Shown here: positions 42,901 to 51,666 of the stretch, piece by piece
Position numbering within the stretch: position 1 is the first letter of the stretch
Layout: each line of letters starts with the position of its first letter
Origin: Nemertoderma westbladi
Taxonomy: Eukaryota > Xenacoelomorpha > Nemertodermatida > Nemertodermatidae
Direction of reading: 5' to 3'
DNA length: 51,963 nucleotides
Assembly (NCBI GenBank): GCA_032718475.1
Contig: JAUCBJ010007559.1
Span: 1-51,963, forward strand
Translations under genes and position numbers: made by a program
The notes under the pieces: generated by a model
The model's input: only the letters and a program-made list of their open reading frames with translations
Told to the model about the DNA's origin: nothing
Database searches by the model: none

Positions 42901-43956
42901 TTCTGCACTACCTAAATCTGTGCTAGTTAGCTGTCTTTTAACAGCTGGGGGCAAATCAGGCAATTTACGACGGTAATATGTTTTTCTACGCCTACTTAGA
43001 TGAGATCTATCTCCTCCGCCTTCAGGGTCGGTAGTATCGCCTTCCTCCGATGATGTGTACCCCTGGCGCTTGGGAGTAGATTTTCTCATCATCTGCATTT
43101 GATTAGCAGTAAACTGTTTATTTATACTGTCTTGTGTCTCTTGCAGATTCTCCAACTCCAGTTGGGTAATCTGCTCAGATGCTCTCCGTTCTGCTTCGGC
43201 CACTGCCCTTTCCGCCTTTGCTTCTGCCGTAGCCGCCGCCATAGCCGCCGCCTTTTGTTCCTCTATCCTTCTTTTCTTTATTTGTTCTTCTTGGACTCTA
43301 ACGAGGCGGAGTTTTTCATCACATTTAGCTTGTTCTGCAGCTAACATTTCCGCATCGATTGCGTCCAACACAAGCTTGGTTCCTTCACTATTAGGGCGAA
43401 GTCCAGACAGTCGTCTCCTCAACTCTTCGTCTCCTATGAATCGCTGATAGTCTGACAGATATATGTCAATGGCGTCTCTAGTTCGCGGCTTCTCTGCTGC
43501 TGTTAATTCGCTTTCCACTTCGCTTTCCACCTCGCTTTCCACTGGAGAAGAAGTGGCGTCGGTTGATTCTTCATAGGTTGGCCGCTCATCATAAACCATA
43601 TCCGCCATCTTCGCTCCGCGTTCGGGCGTCCGCTCAACAGTATCCGAACTACTGGAGCTATCGGGCCGCTGAGAACTAGGTTCTTGGCTAGGAGGTTGCT
43701 GCTGTTTTATAGCTTCTTCTTGATCCCGCTTGACTTGGGCCCGAGTGCCTATGGCAGACCAACGGCGCTTCACTAACTTCGCAAAATGCGAAATCGCTTC
43801 TACCAACCTAGGTTCTGATACAACCACTGCAGGGGTTGCCCTTCTTACAGTATGAGGGGTTTCAGACCTCAGTCTGGGATTCTCTACACTTTGATCTGAG
43901 AAACAGTCTGTTGTTTCTAGGAGACTATCTGACAGAGTTTGCCTTGTGTCAGCCAT
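39901..43956 (-). CDS. BEL-B gag-protease frame fused to an RNase H remnant
   Basis: An uninterrupted 1,351-codon frame. Residues ~80-160 are Ser/Glu-rich and ~215-290 an Ala/Glu coiled coil. The Gag DUF1759-like domain starts near 595 (KFNGDEMKWLPFNEYYKD ... GPPKLMALKF). Zinc knuckles follow at ~880-945 (CALCDGPHRLSAC, CYNCLRSGHQRRTC, CAKCGAKHH), then a retropepsin with ALLDSGSTGTFID near 1050. At ~1240 the sequence jumps to WRHCLGTINPADIASRG, which normally lies at the end of the RNase H domain. So some 700 residues, with all of reverse transcriptase, were lost in frame. It stops at 39901, before any integrase. The long open frame and matching LTRs suggest it still makes protein. Confidence 0.9.
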   Translation of the reverse strand: MADTRQTLSDSLLETTDCFSDQSVENPRLRSETPHTVRRATPAVVVSEPRLVEAISHFAKLVKRRWSAIGTRAQVKRDQEEAIKQQQPPSQEPSSQRPDSSSSSDTVERTPERGAKMADMVYDERPTYEESTDATSSPVESEVESEVESELTAAEKPRTRDAIDIYLSDYQRFIGDEELRRRLSGLRPNSEGTKLVLDAIDAEMLAAEQAKCDEKLRLVRVQEEQIKKRRIEEQKAAAMAAATAEAKAERAVAEAERRASEQITQLELENLQETQDSINKQFTANQMQMMRKSTPKRQGYTSSEEGDTTDPEGGGDRSHLSRRRKTYYRRKLPDLPPAVKRQLTSTDLGSAEPIEQFIQVKRLPTIVDEPEIIRPVVPKVTSVLETPTLPELNSKFPLHSTTLPVPGGTVHANTPVQIAEREINNLSPVVPRQPATMLATPASAVEWVEEGRRGMNLLLGQMQETVHQLKGTVREGRAELQEVQQSIALERNKLVNIQKGIPIPPVTLCQPVRSEVLHAQGVEPTRIYTASEVETPIANPIKGDYRPVINDIPYRPDNDPKNLYTDNSILNNTMAQESFTRQMARTEARQAVKVGEIVKFNGDEMKWLPFNEYYKDSIQNSVLSNGEKLRFLIKCLEGPPKLMALKFIGHPDGLRQVWDTLNIRYGNKDNIAKYLYAKLVAPRHFLSSEIIEFSDEIQEICRQLDWLGKSHEYQSSMVIGAVVSTLPKGGVCTRWDKKVLYMNEQQRRSPTMADLMSFLDSEVKLQLIRQSREKTSKNKVSEKPDSRRRIIPVCYTDDGESQASQEEDSGKDTAKSYYDNKTYKDVSKYKSRTSDRREQVTTTPPTSPKRIHGRKPEERTRVHNVNQVKVSNIKPKCALCDGPHRLSACAEFLKKSPVDRRTVLWNKRLCYNCLRSGHQRRTCYSDVKCAKCGAKHHILLHSEFDRDHPSQVSEPELHVQFSDVNDTDQSSEWEGFYTDEFSDANESCYLINTTVYRALTDEKDTDEFTPTTFDKQPSWKVPTSNIGIREFPVVQVRVHGPNKSYIVNALLDSGSTGTFIDQELAEDIFAGQPKFRTKLNMSGIMQVWKSTLTADYYVGVLSTPQDKLGTQSIRSVKMMVIKNFATTQAEPYNWDEDECIQHLEIPRFQTDYPGVQILIGQNAHEALEPLEKRPAQPQPLQTYAVRTRVGWYFTGPSRRTLKERLPQQQVYQVKGEVESSDVDDPTEGTPYSSDNDDINSNVDQWRHCLGTINPADIASRGATPQELIDTPGWLGGSDSLSKEEEEWPPHLTTAEIRQAKGAEKVTQQLNRPASRLCLLERDRKLSENYGRQDTLPTTTSLIRQISRDSIT

Positions 43957-44084
43957 GTTTGTTTACACAGTTGAATGCCTACGGTTACAAATACAGTCAA
44001 AGTAAGTCTAGTAATTCAGTATCACCGTTAGCCTAATAATTAATTGCCGATACTGCTGCTCAGTGTAGCGTGATATATATATAA

Positions 44085-44465
44085 TATATTAGAATACCGG
44101 TATGCTTATCATATATATATAAGTATGATTACAGACTAGATTTGTCACAGAGTACCGGTATATAAATTTAGCACAAATATATATAAATATATAATAGGCC
44201 TATAGTGAATACCGGTATACAGCTTACACTTATAGTATATATAAGTATTGTAAACTAGGTTTGTCACAGAGTACCGGTATATAATTTTAGCACAAATATA
44301 TATAAATATATAATAGGCCTATCGTGAATACCGGTATGCAGCTTACACTTATAGTATATATAAGTATAATTATGAACTAGAATTAATTACAGAATACCGG
44401 TATGATTTCAGCACAAATTTATAGAAATAAATATAATAAGCCTATGGTAAATACCGGTATGTCAA
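44085..44465. repeat. ~120-bp tandem repeat, three copies
   Basis: Units share GAATACCGGTATGCAGCTTA, ACACTTATAGTATATATAAG, TTTGTCACAGAGTACCGGTA and ATATATAAATATATAATAGG. In the BEL-B leader, just upstream of gag. Confidence 0.85.
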
Positions 44466-45439
44466 TTATTTTAGAATAATTGAATTTCTGAATATTTTAG
44501 GGTTACTTGGTTACTTTAACTTACTTTATTACCGTTATTTAAGCAGTAGTCCAACTGATATTGAGACCTAGTTGTTGTATGGCAGGCCTACTATTTATAA
44601 ATCGTTTGAGTTGATTTATAATATTTATATACCCGTTTAAAATGGGTTTTTGTCAATATTTGAAATAAATGTTATTATTTCTGGGGGGTCACTACACAGA
44701 AGCTGTGCGCTCTCAGTGAAGTGCTATTTATTTGACACTAAAACTGATAATTCTAGTTTACCTAAGTTACTTAGTTACTACAAATTACTTACGATACGGG
44801 TGAGATTAATTCTCTAGTTAAACACAACAAAAATATTACGTACGAAATTTTTAGGGTAATTTTACAGGAAGTCTACAAACCAGCCCAACAAAGGGTTAGA
44901 ATTCTGGTTATTACAACGGACAGGGTACTACGGTATTTGAAATAATAAGTAGTAGTAAATATATTGTACTGTCCAGATAGGAAAATACCACCGCCTGACG
45001 ACCTATAACCGTATCGCTATAGGTACTACGTTATGTATCACGGATTGTTCCTACCCAGAAGCTAATAGAGCTAACGAATGTGCCTATCAACCACTTTACA
45101 ACACAAATATACTGCCTACACTAATTACTTCGGAAAGCACTGTACACTAAACCCTAAATTAGGTACAAGTACCGGTATAACAAATAATCAGTAGTTAAAT
45201 ATACTTGAACAGTTAAAAGAACCACGGCATCTGCTGGAGTGACCGAAGCACAAAGTCGTCAGTCTTTACCTACGCCAAGCAGCCCTGATGTAGTACCGGG
45301 GTTAGTTTAACTATAACGGTATGTATAACAAGCACAATTACTGTAGGAATAAACTTGGGGACATGAATGTTGCGAATAATCGCATAAACTCTGAATAATA
45401 AATATTACGCTACCCGTACAGAATACTCAAACAAATACA

Positions 45440-45975
45440 AACCAAACGCTGGCAGACTACTATTAAGCCTAAACAAACTACAGTATGTGCAGATTCTGAA
45501 ACTGTTAGTTAGTATGCGTTCTAACACGGTAGTACGACTTACTCTTTAAGAGGGGATTGACCTTACCGCTTATGGCTGCCCCAACTTACTAACGGCACTT
45601 GATCAGACCAACTCTACACACGCAGCAATCCCTTCAGACTCAAAAAATAGCCAGACGACAATCCAGCCTACAAATATTTGAGTAATAACTATTACGGTAC
45701 CTGAACAGACCACACAAACAAACACAGGCTAAAACACTGGCAGACTACGATCAAGCCTAAATAAACTACAGTATATGCAGACTCTGAAACTGTTAGTTAG
45801 TATGCGTTCTAACACGGTAGTACGACTTATTCTTTAAGAGGGGATTGACCTTACCGCATATGGCTGCCCCAACTTACTAACAGCACTTTATCAGACAAAC
45901 TCTACACACGCCGTAATCTCTCCAAACTCAACAACAGCCAGACAGCAACTCAGCCTACAATTATCTGAACAATCT
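45440..45975. repeat. Tandem duplication with 288-bp period
   Basis: GGCAGACTAC at 45,451 and again at 45,739. Between them the two copies share CTGAAACTGTTAGTTAGTAT, GCGTTCTAACACGGTAGTAC and AGAGGGGATTGACCTTACCG. Two copies with point differences, in the BEL-B leader. Confidence 0.85.
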
Positions 45976-46264
45976 GAGCAGGGTCACACGCCTTCTGCTC
46001 AATATTAGCCTACTAGTAAATAAAACTGACAGAAATAGACCTAAGTAAAATCCCAATAAAAACCAGGCGTCCCCGATTTAATATCGAGACCTACCGGTAT
46101 ACAATAATCAAAATCGAATAATACTAAATGTACTTGTACAGCAGTACCGGTACCGGTGATGACAGTTAGGCCTACTGACCTACAGAAGCACCGGTTCAGT
46201 TTTACCAGTCACTACGGTATTTTGCAACCTTATTGCCTACTGCAATAAGATTATAAACTGTTAC

Positions 46265-47516
46265 TGTTCGCGCTTTTGAAGACCTTTAGCAGTTTAACCT
46301 GCCAAAATTTATATGTCTTTTAGTTAATTAAAACACCTTTAGCATACGACAATCTTTTATGCTAATACGCAAAACATTAGCCGAAGTCAGCCCATGCGCG
46401 ATCATTCACCCGATGGATCTACACCCGGGAGGCTGAATTCGGATGCTTAAATTTTATTATTGCAGTGTAAGGTTGCAGTGTAAACTTACTGTATTATTCG
46501 ATAGATCGTTAATAATTAATCTCTGACAGATATTATTGGCTTTCGGGAAATATTAACAGTTCCTTTAGGACGTGGCGCTTTATCTATTTAAACAGAACTA
46601 AGACTTATACTAAAACGCAACGATACTGCTTATGATTGAAGTATAAAGCGTATTCTTTAGGAAATACTTTGTTACCAATCACAATCATACACACTATTCT
46701 GCCGACCGTCAGTATATTTGATCACACATAAAGAGAGCAGCAATTGACTCACGTAGGGTCTGCTAAATAACATTGGATTCAATACACACCACATTAATAT
46801 AAATCGCAATTGTTATGTATAGCCGGTCTCTCTAACCTGTAGTGTATCAAGAAAATTGGGAATTTGGGTGATTTATCCGTATTATCCAAAGAGCAATATT
46901 TCCATCAACAAATAGGTACAATTAATAACTGACGGTAAAATAACAGTACAAACAATATGATTAATGCAGTTAAATTAAGTGAGTATGTTAATTAGTTAGT
47001 TATTGAGATTTGTTAAGTGAGGTAACAGTTTATACTTTCGATAATTCAAGCAGTTTTACTAGAGTTCTTCCCAAAAAGCCGGTGTTTCTGGCTTAGACAG
47101 CAATAACAACAAAGTATCAAGTAAAAGCAGTAAGACTGAACACTCTCCTTATGATCGGCTGAAAAGCTACACGTCGACAGGAAAAATCGCTCTGATTGGC
47201 TCAAGCCAAACAAAGAACTATGCGTCCAATGGATGTTTCCATGTCAGCAACCAGCTGTTAGATGTCGTAATATGAATCATCACGGCTAAGCTGTGAAAGG
47301 TAGTTGGTGCATTACAGGTTTTTTGCCTTACCATGTCCGCCAAAACACGTATATAGCAGAATGACTTTTATGTCCGTTAAAACACCTGTAACGGTACCTT
47401 GCGGGCGAGGGGAATATATATACAGTTAGAGAACCTTTTTAGAGTATTCCAGCGCCTGGGGGGAAACTGGATTGCGAAGCAAAAGGGGCCAGTTATATCC
47501 CACAGAAGCTTTTACA
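46265..47516 (-). repeat. BEL-B 5' LTR (promoter LTR)
   Basis: Same length as the LTR at 35,500, with no difference seen. In sense it begins TGTAAAAGC, carries TATATATA at 47,414-47,422 about 95 bases in, and an AATAAA near 46,453-46,458, giving a plausible U3-R-U5 order. Confidence 0.95.
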
Positions 47517-47521
47517 GCTTT
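47517..47521. repeat. Target-site duplication GCTTT, right
   Basis: Right copy of the 5-bp duplication flanking BEL-B. It lies inside a LINE reverse transcriptase codon run that continues at 35,494. Confidence 0.9.
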
Positions 47522-48855
47522 GCAGCAATCGAGATCAATGAGATTCCCCGAAAAGAACCATAGAGTATTAGGTTGCCCTTCTTGAGAACTGGCACCAACT
47601 TATTTGTTTTCATTTCTTGTGGGACTCTTGTTGTTCGGTACATGTCTACTATGATGGGATAGCTGAGCTTTAAACACTCAGGTATTTTAAAGACCTCAGG
47701 GGGAACACCATCTACTCCACTGGTACGATTGGTCTTAATGCTTTTTGCAGCAGCCTTCACTTCTGCAAAGGAGATATCGCCAATGGGAAAATCTGGGAGT
47801 ACAGACTCAGACACTTTTACTTCTATAAAGTTATCAGGATTGTCATTATTGAGGAGCTTATCAAAGTGGGCCTTCCAACCATTGAGGCGATTGGCTGGTG
47901 ATTCAGCCTTAACCTTGGTGGTTGGTTGGCTTTTCCGCCCAGTAAGCAAGTTGATCGATTTCCATGCCTGGGATGATAGCCTGCTGTCGTCGGCATCATT
48001 GATGGCATCAACCTGTTGGTTTATTAGCTCCTGTAGATTAACAGAGTACTGCCTTTTCAGGGACCTAGATGCAGCCTTAACTGCATTCTTGGCCGCTGTA
48101 GTCTGTTTGAGTCGGGACTTTTTCTGCGCCTTATATAGGTCATTTCGGTCCTTCTGGATTTTGTTGTCAGTCCAGGGGGCCCGTTTCCTGTTTCCAGGGT
48201 ATACAGGAACTGTTTCTGCAGCTGCTAACTAAAGAACCTCATACCTTTTGCTCAGCTGTAGTGTGAAGCTGGATCTCACACTTGGCTGTAGCAACAGAGA
48301 GGACCAGTCATGCCGCGGCAAGGCAGATTTCGTTGTTCTGCTAGCACGCAGACTAAGTCTTACCTTGGCCACAATAAGGCGGTGATCACTGGAGAAGGGT
48401 CGAAGTGTAAATGCATTACAGTCTTGTATAGAGCTCCTGTACTTCCTACGAAACAAAATATGGTCTATCTGGGACTTGTGACCACTGGGACCACTATGAG
48501 TGCATAGCTTTCCTGTTCGCTTCTTGAACTGGGTTCCAGCCGAAAACACTCCATTTCCAGAGATAAAATCCTGAAGATGGACGGAATTTCGGTTAACACT
48601 ATTGCTATAGACCCAGGGCGATGTAGGTGATTGATGTAGACTTGCATTAAAGTCTCCCAGGAATGTTAAGAATGCATGCTGATCCACTCCATCAGTAGCT
48701 GCTTGTAGATTGTGGTAGAAATTTTCCACTTCCTCTACAGGTTCAACACTAGTTGGAGAGTAGCACACAATCAGAACCACCTTAGGAAACTTCTTAGCCA
48801 GTCTTCCAGAACATGAGAAGTGGCAACGGATGATGCGGCTAGAGATTTGGTCCAA
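47522..48855 (-). pseudogene. LINE, 5' half (endonuclease and RT start)
   Basis: Minus strand. 48,855-48,229 encodes the C-terminal two thirds of an apurinic-type endonuclease (LTFLGDFNASLH, QIDHILFRRKY, PFSSDHRLIVAKV, so the GDFN, D-H and SDH catalytic blocks are visible). A break near 48,230 follows, then a linker and the reverse transcriptase start (DGVPPEVFK, KLVPVLKKGNLILYGSFRGI). The reading resumes at 35,494 on the other side of BEL-B. The endonuclease N-terminus is missing, so the LINE was 5'-truncated before BEL-B landed in it. Confidence 0.85.
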
Positions 48856-49129
48856 TTTTATTTGGTCCTATTTTGTCCAATGCATCGTAATGCAGCCTTA
48901 CAATGGGGGTTGTATTGTACCTACGCCAGGCCTACAATTGAACATAACAGTTCGATATGGTGTCCCTATCTTGATAAGATATAAACATATTGGAACGTAC
49001 CCAGCACTCCTTTAGCCGTTATCTTCCCAGTATGTTTGGTCTCAGCTGTAAAAATAGATTAGATAAGCTTGATGCGAAGCCTCTGGAATATCGCAGGATC
49101 CTCATTGACCTGGTCGAAAAATGTTCAAG
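48856..49129. other. No gene seen
   Basis: Short intergenic stretch between LINE and dispersed repeat. Confidence 0.4.
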
Positions 49130-49224
49130 ATTATAACGAACCTGGCTATAGGCCAGGGTAGTTCTTGTCAAGAGTTGAGCCGTTCAAAAACACGATGTGG
49201 ATATGTGTGTGTGTGTGTGTGGGG

Positions 49225-49255
<31 letters not shown>

Positions 49256-49933
49256 TGTGTGTGTGTCTGAATGTATAACCATCCAATATCTCAAAAACTC
49301 AAGCAGGTACGCAAAAATTTAATAACAAACTCTACATAAATTTTGGTTGCGCACAAGACTGTATATTTTTTGTTGCGTTTTGATCACTAGGTCACTGAAA
49401 AATAGTGGTTTTGAAAATTTAAAGTCGAATTTCACCGATTTCAACTCGTCGAGTATGCACCAACTTTTTTATTTGAGATATTCAGTTATCTGAGCAACAT
49501 ATTTGCGCCTCAGAATCTTTTCAAATATCGCCAATCTCGCACAGAACGTCGCCAAAATTTGTTAGTCCGGCAAAAAAACGCACAAATTCGTCTAAAAGAG
49601 TAAATTATTTAGTTGCGGAATAATATGATTCAACTTGAAAGCCAGCCAGCTGGCTGTAAGGAGACCCTCCATAGACAAACGTAGTGTTAGTTGGGTCCCT
49701 CCTCATTCATTATCATCAACTCCCTCCCACCTAACATAGCAGTGAGTAACCTTATAGATTATTGTCATAGGATTCACTGGGAAGAGCTATTCATCTGGTG
49801 GGGTAATACATTATACAAACTTACAGTTGATGTTTGATTACTGTCTGGGTTAGAGTGATATAGTAATAAATTTGGCAAGTAATATACTTCTGTGCAGTTT
49901 GGGCTATCCATTCAATAAATAGTAGTAGCTTAC
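49130..49933 (+). repeat. Dispersed repeat, copy 2 (with 19,675-20,480)
   Basis: Same sequence as copy 1 with about 24 extra bases (AACCTTATAGATTATTGTCA...) near 49,747. Its right side breaks off after AATAGTAGTAGCTTACT, where a LINE fragment begins instead of the Helitron-like end. Confidence 0.85.
49203..49267. repeat. (GT)n microsatellite
   Basis: About 65 bases of GT with one GGGG interruption, longer than in the sister repeat at 19.75 kb. Confidence 0.9.
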
Positions 49934-50060
49934 TTGCTAGATCATCCGGATCTTCAAGGCCAGTGTCCTTTAAGATGCGTCTCAAGAAAGTCATGGGCTG
50001 TCCACCATGCTTATTCACTCCATGAGGCTGCCAAAGTACAAGATTATGCTCTGGCTGTTG
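49934..50060 (-). repeat. LINE 3'-region fragment
   Basis: Minus strand encodes WQPHGVNKHGGQPMTF and RRILKDTGLEDPDD, matching the LINE at 34.28-34.4 kb. A ~125-bp piece, joined precisely to the dispersed repeat. Confidence 0.8.
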
Positions 50061-50195
50061 TAAATATTGCAATGAAATATCGATAACTAGATACCATGAA
50101 CTGCAAAAAAGGTCCAACTATTGCCCAGACCTATTGCCCAGCTTGGGGCTAAATCAATTTAATTTAAATTACTATTAGCAGACCTTTAATGTTTA

Positions 50196-50259
50196 GTGTT
50201 AACCCTATTACCACTGGGGGGGGGGGGGGGGGGGGGGGCAGTGGTAATAGGGTTAACAC
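50196..50259. repeat. Perfect 21-bp inverted repeat around a G22 tract
   Basis: Arms GTGTTAACCCTATTACCACTG (21 bp, 50,196-50,216) and its exact reverse complement (50,239-50,259) enclose 22 G (50,217-50,238). The arms can pair into a cruciform with a G-run loop. Confidence 0.95.
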
Positions 50260-50828
50260 AAATTTCAATTTGACATTATTATATTTTATATATAAATAAC
50301 TTCATTTTAATAGAATAGATTAACTCCGCTCGAAATGTATATAATTAAAAAAAAAACCTAAATATCTGGTAAATGTTTGGGTAAACTACCTATTCTACAA
50401 TATGTGTAATGATAAACAATAGGCCCCAATACTATTTCGGTAATTCTAACACTTCATTTTAATAATAAAATTTCTTAATTAATGTAGATTTAATTATATA
50501 CTTTATTATCCTTCCCATCTCTAGATATAGTTTATCGTAGCGTTCAACCATTAAATAAATTGATTTTGGAACGAGCGATAGATACCGGTAAGGCATATTT
50601 TATTTATTGTCAAATAAAAGAACAGATTTAAGTGAAAATGTTTTTTTGAATTTTTAACAATAAAATGAATTTTTATTGTTTGTTAAGAAGATATATAGTT
50701 GTATTTACTTTACACAGGCTAACCCAATACAGTTGGTTGTTTTTTAGACCTTTTTATTATTTTTAAATTCCATCACCTAACATTCAAAAAGAAAGTAGAT
50801 TGTCCTAGTCTATTTGAAGAATTAATTT
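50260..50828. other. No gene seen
   Basis: AT-rich; in part the 3' flank of the Ly6-like gene on the minus strand. Confidence 0.45.
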
Positions 50829-51023
50829 TTAGTTGCAAAGGTCTTCATCACAGCAAGTGACACTACAAGAAGTGTCTGGAGGTGCACTAGGGTCGCCTCT
50901 TTGTCCAGCACAAATGTAGGTCTCTATTGTGTTGCATTCGGTGTCAGATAGAGGGGCGTCTTTAGGTAAACACATTGGCATTGTGGTTGGAGGGATTCCG
51001 CCATGGTGGACTATGGTCATAGT
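50829..51023 (-). CDS. Ly6/three-finger secreted protein, exon 2
   Basis: Minus strand, acceptor TTATTTCAG, 65 codons with stop. Carries seven cysteines (in PMC, TEC, YIC, TSC, the CC pair, and DLCN) and ends in TCCDEDLCN, the C-terminal signature of the Ly6/uPAR/three-finger fold. It joins exon 1 (51,556-51,666) in phase 0 to give 101 residues with ten cysteines, the usual number for one such domain. No GPI-signal tail follows the last Asn, so the protein is probably secreted. Its partner is unknown; the fold serves receptors, ligands and toxins alike, and nothing here shows which. The cysteine spacing before the CC pair is unusual. Confidence 0.8.
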   Translation of the reverse strand, partial: TMTIVHHGGIPPTTMPMCLPKDAPLSDTECNTIETYICAGQRGDPSAPPDTSCSVTCCDEDLCN

Positions 51024-51108
51024 CTGAAATAATAACATTGTCGTACAATAACACAACAGAGCAATACATTCGAATACAAGAAATTATAATTTAATTTATT
51101 AATTCAAT

Positions 51109-51129
51109 GGGGGGGGGGGGGGGGGGGGG
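51109..51129. repeat. G21 homopolymer in the Ly6-like intron
   Basis: Twenty-one consecutive G on the plus strand, in the 532-bp intron. Confidence 0.9.
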
Positions 51130-51164
51130 TCATCAGGGCGTGCCAGGGGAGAAATTTGTATGGA

Positions 51165-51372
51165 AACCTCCATGAACGGAACCATGGACCCTAACTTCTC
51201 TGAATGCCGCCATCCCAGAACCATGGACCCCACCTTGTCTGACAGCCTCCATCCCCGGAACCATGGACCCCGCCCAGTCTGACAGCCTCCATCCGCAGAA
51301 CATGGACCCGAGGACCATGGACCAACTTGTCTGAAAGTCTCCAACATTGGAACCATGGACCCCTACTTCTAC
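51165..51372. repeat. ~39-bp minisatellite in the Ly6-like intron
   Basis: Five to six degenerate units of GGAACCATGGACCCCNCCTT followed by TGTCTGACAGCCTCCATCCC; ACCATGG recurs at 51,181, 51,220, 51,260, 51,313 and 51,352. Long open frames across it are a product of the repeat. Confidence 0.85.
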
Positions 51373-51555
51373 AAAATGTGACAAAATGTTTTTGTCAAAC
51401 CGGCATAGCATCTCAATGTGCAGTTTCAATGCTGTAGGCCGACTATAGTAGTTGTAGTTAGTGGTTCGACCCATTAAACCTAATCCATCATGTCTGTCCC
51501 CTTCCAAACTATTACACTTGTACAGATAGTCTAATATTTATTGCTGAAGACTTAC

Positions 51556-51666
51556 AACACATCGTACGCAACCATCTCTACTCATTTTTCCATCTGGCCC
51601 GGCACTGTGGCAACTCAAACCGTAGCCAACTGCCACAAGTGATGTAAGAATCAATAAGTGTTTCAT
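51556..51666 (-). CDS. Ly6/three-finger secreted protein, exon 1 (signal peptide)
   Basis: Minus strand, 37 codons from ATG at 51,666 to TGTGTT|GTAAGT. Begins MKHLLILTSLVAVGYGLS, a clear signal peptide with cleavage likely before or near LSC. It then has C19, C33 and C36 (GCVRCV). The signal peptide ending just before the first Cys and the exon boundary soon after fit Ly6-family genes. A 5' untranslated exon may lie beyond the window. Confidence 0.8.

Larger units (their letters stand above)
43957..46264 (-). other. BEL-B leader
   Basis: No gene. AT-rich, with two repeat blocks listed separately. Right behind the 5' LTR the sense strand reads GTAACAGTTTATAATC; this has no TGG start and I could not match it to a tRNA 3' end as primer site. 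Confidence 0.6.
35500..47516 (-). mobile_element. BEL-B: young non-autonomous BEL/Pao element inside a LINE
   Basis: Twelve kb bounded by two 1,252-bp LTRs (TG...CA) and a GCTTT duplication. Coding strand is minus: leader, one gag-protease-RNase H frame (43,956 to 39,901), a 1.6-kb spacer, then ORF3 (38,278 to 36,830). Reverse transcriptase and integrase are absent. I found no difference between the LTRs on reading them side by side, so the insertion is recent. It therefore probably moved with enzymes from an autonomous relative. Confidence 0.93.

Noticed and set aside
51133-51507. Long minus-strand open frame rich in Gly and Trp
   Set aside because: It is the translation of a ~39-bp minisatellite in an intron; the repeat explains the open frame.
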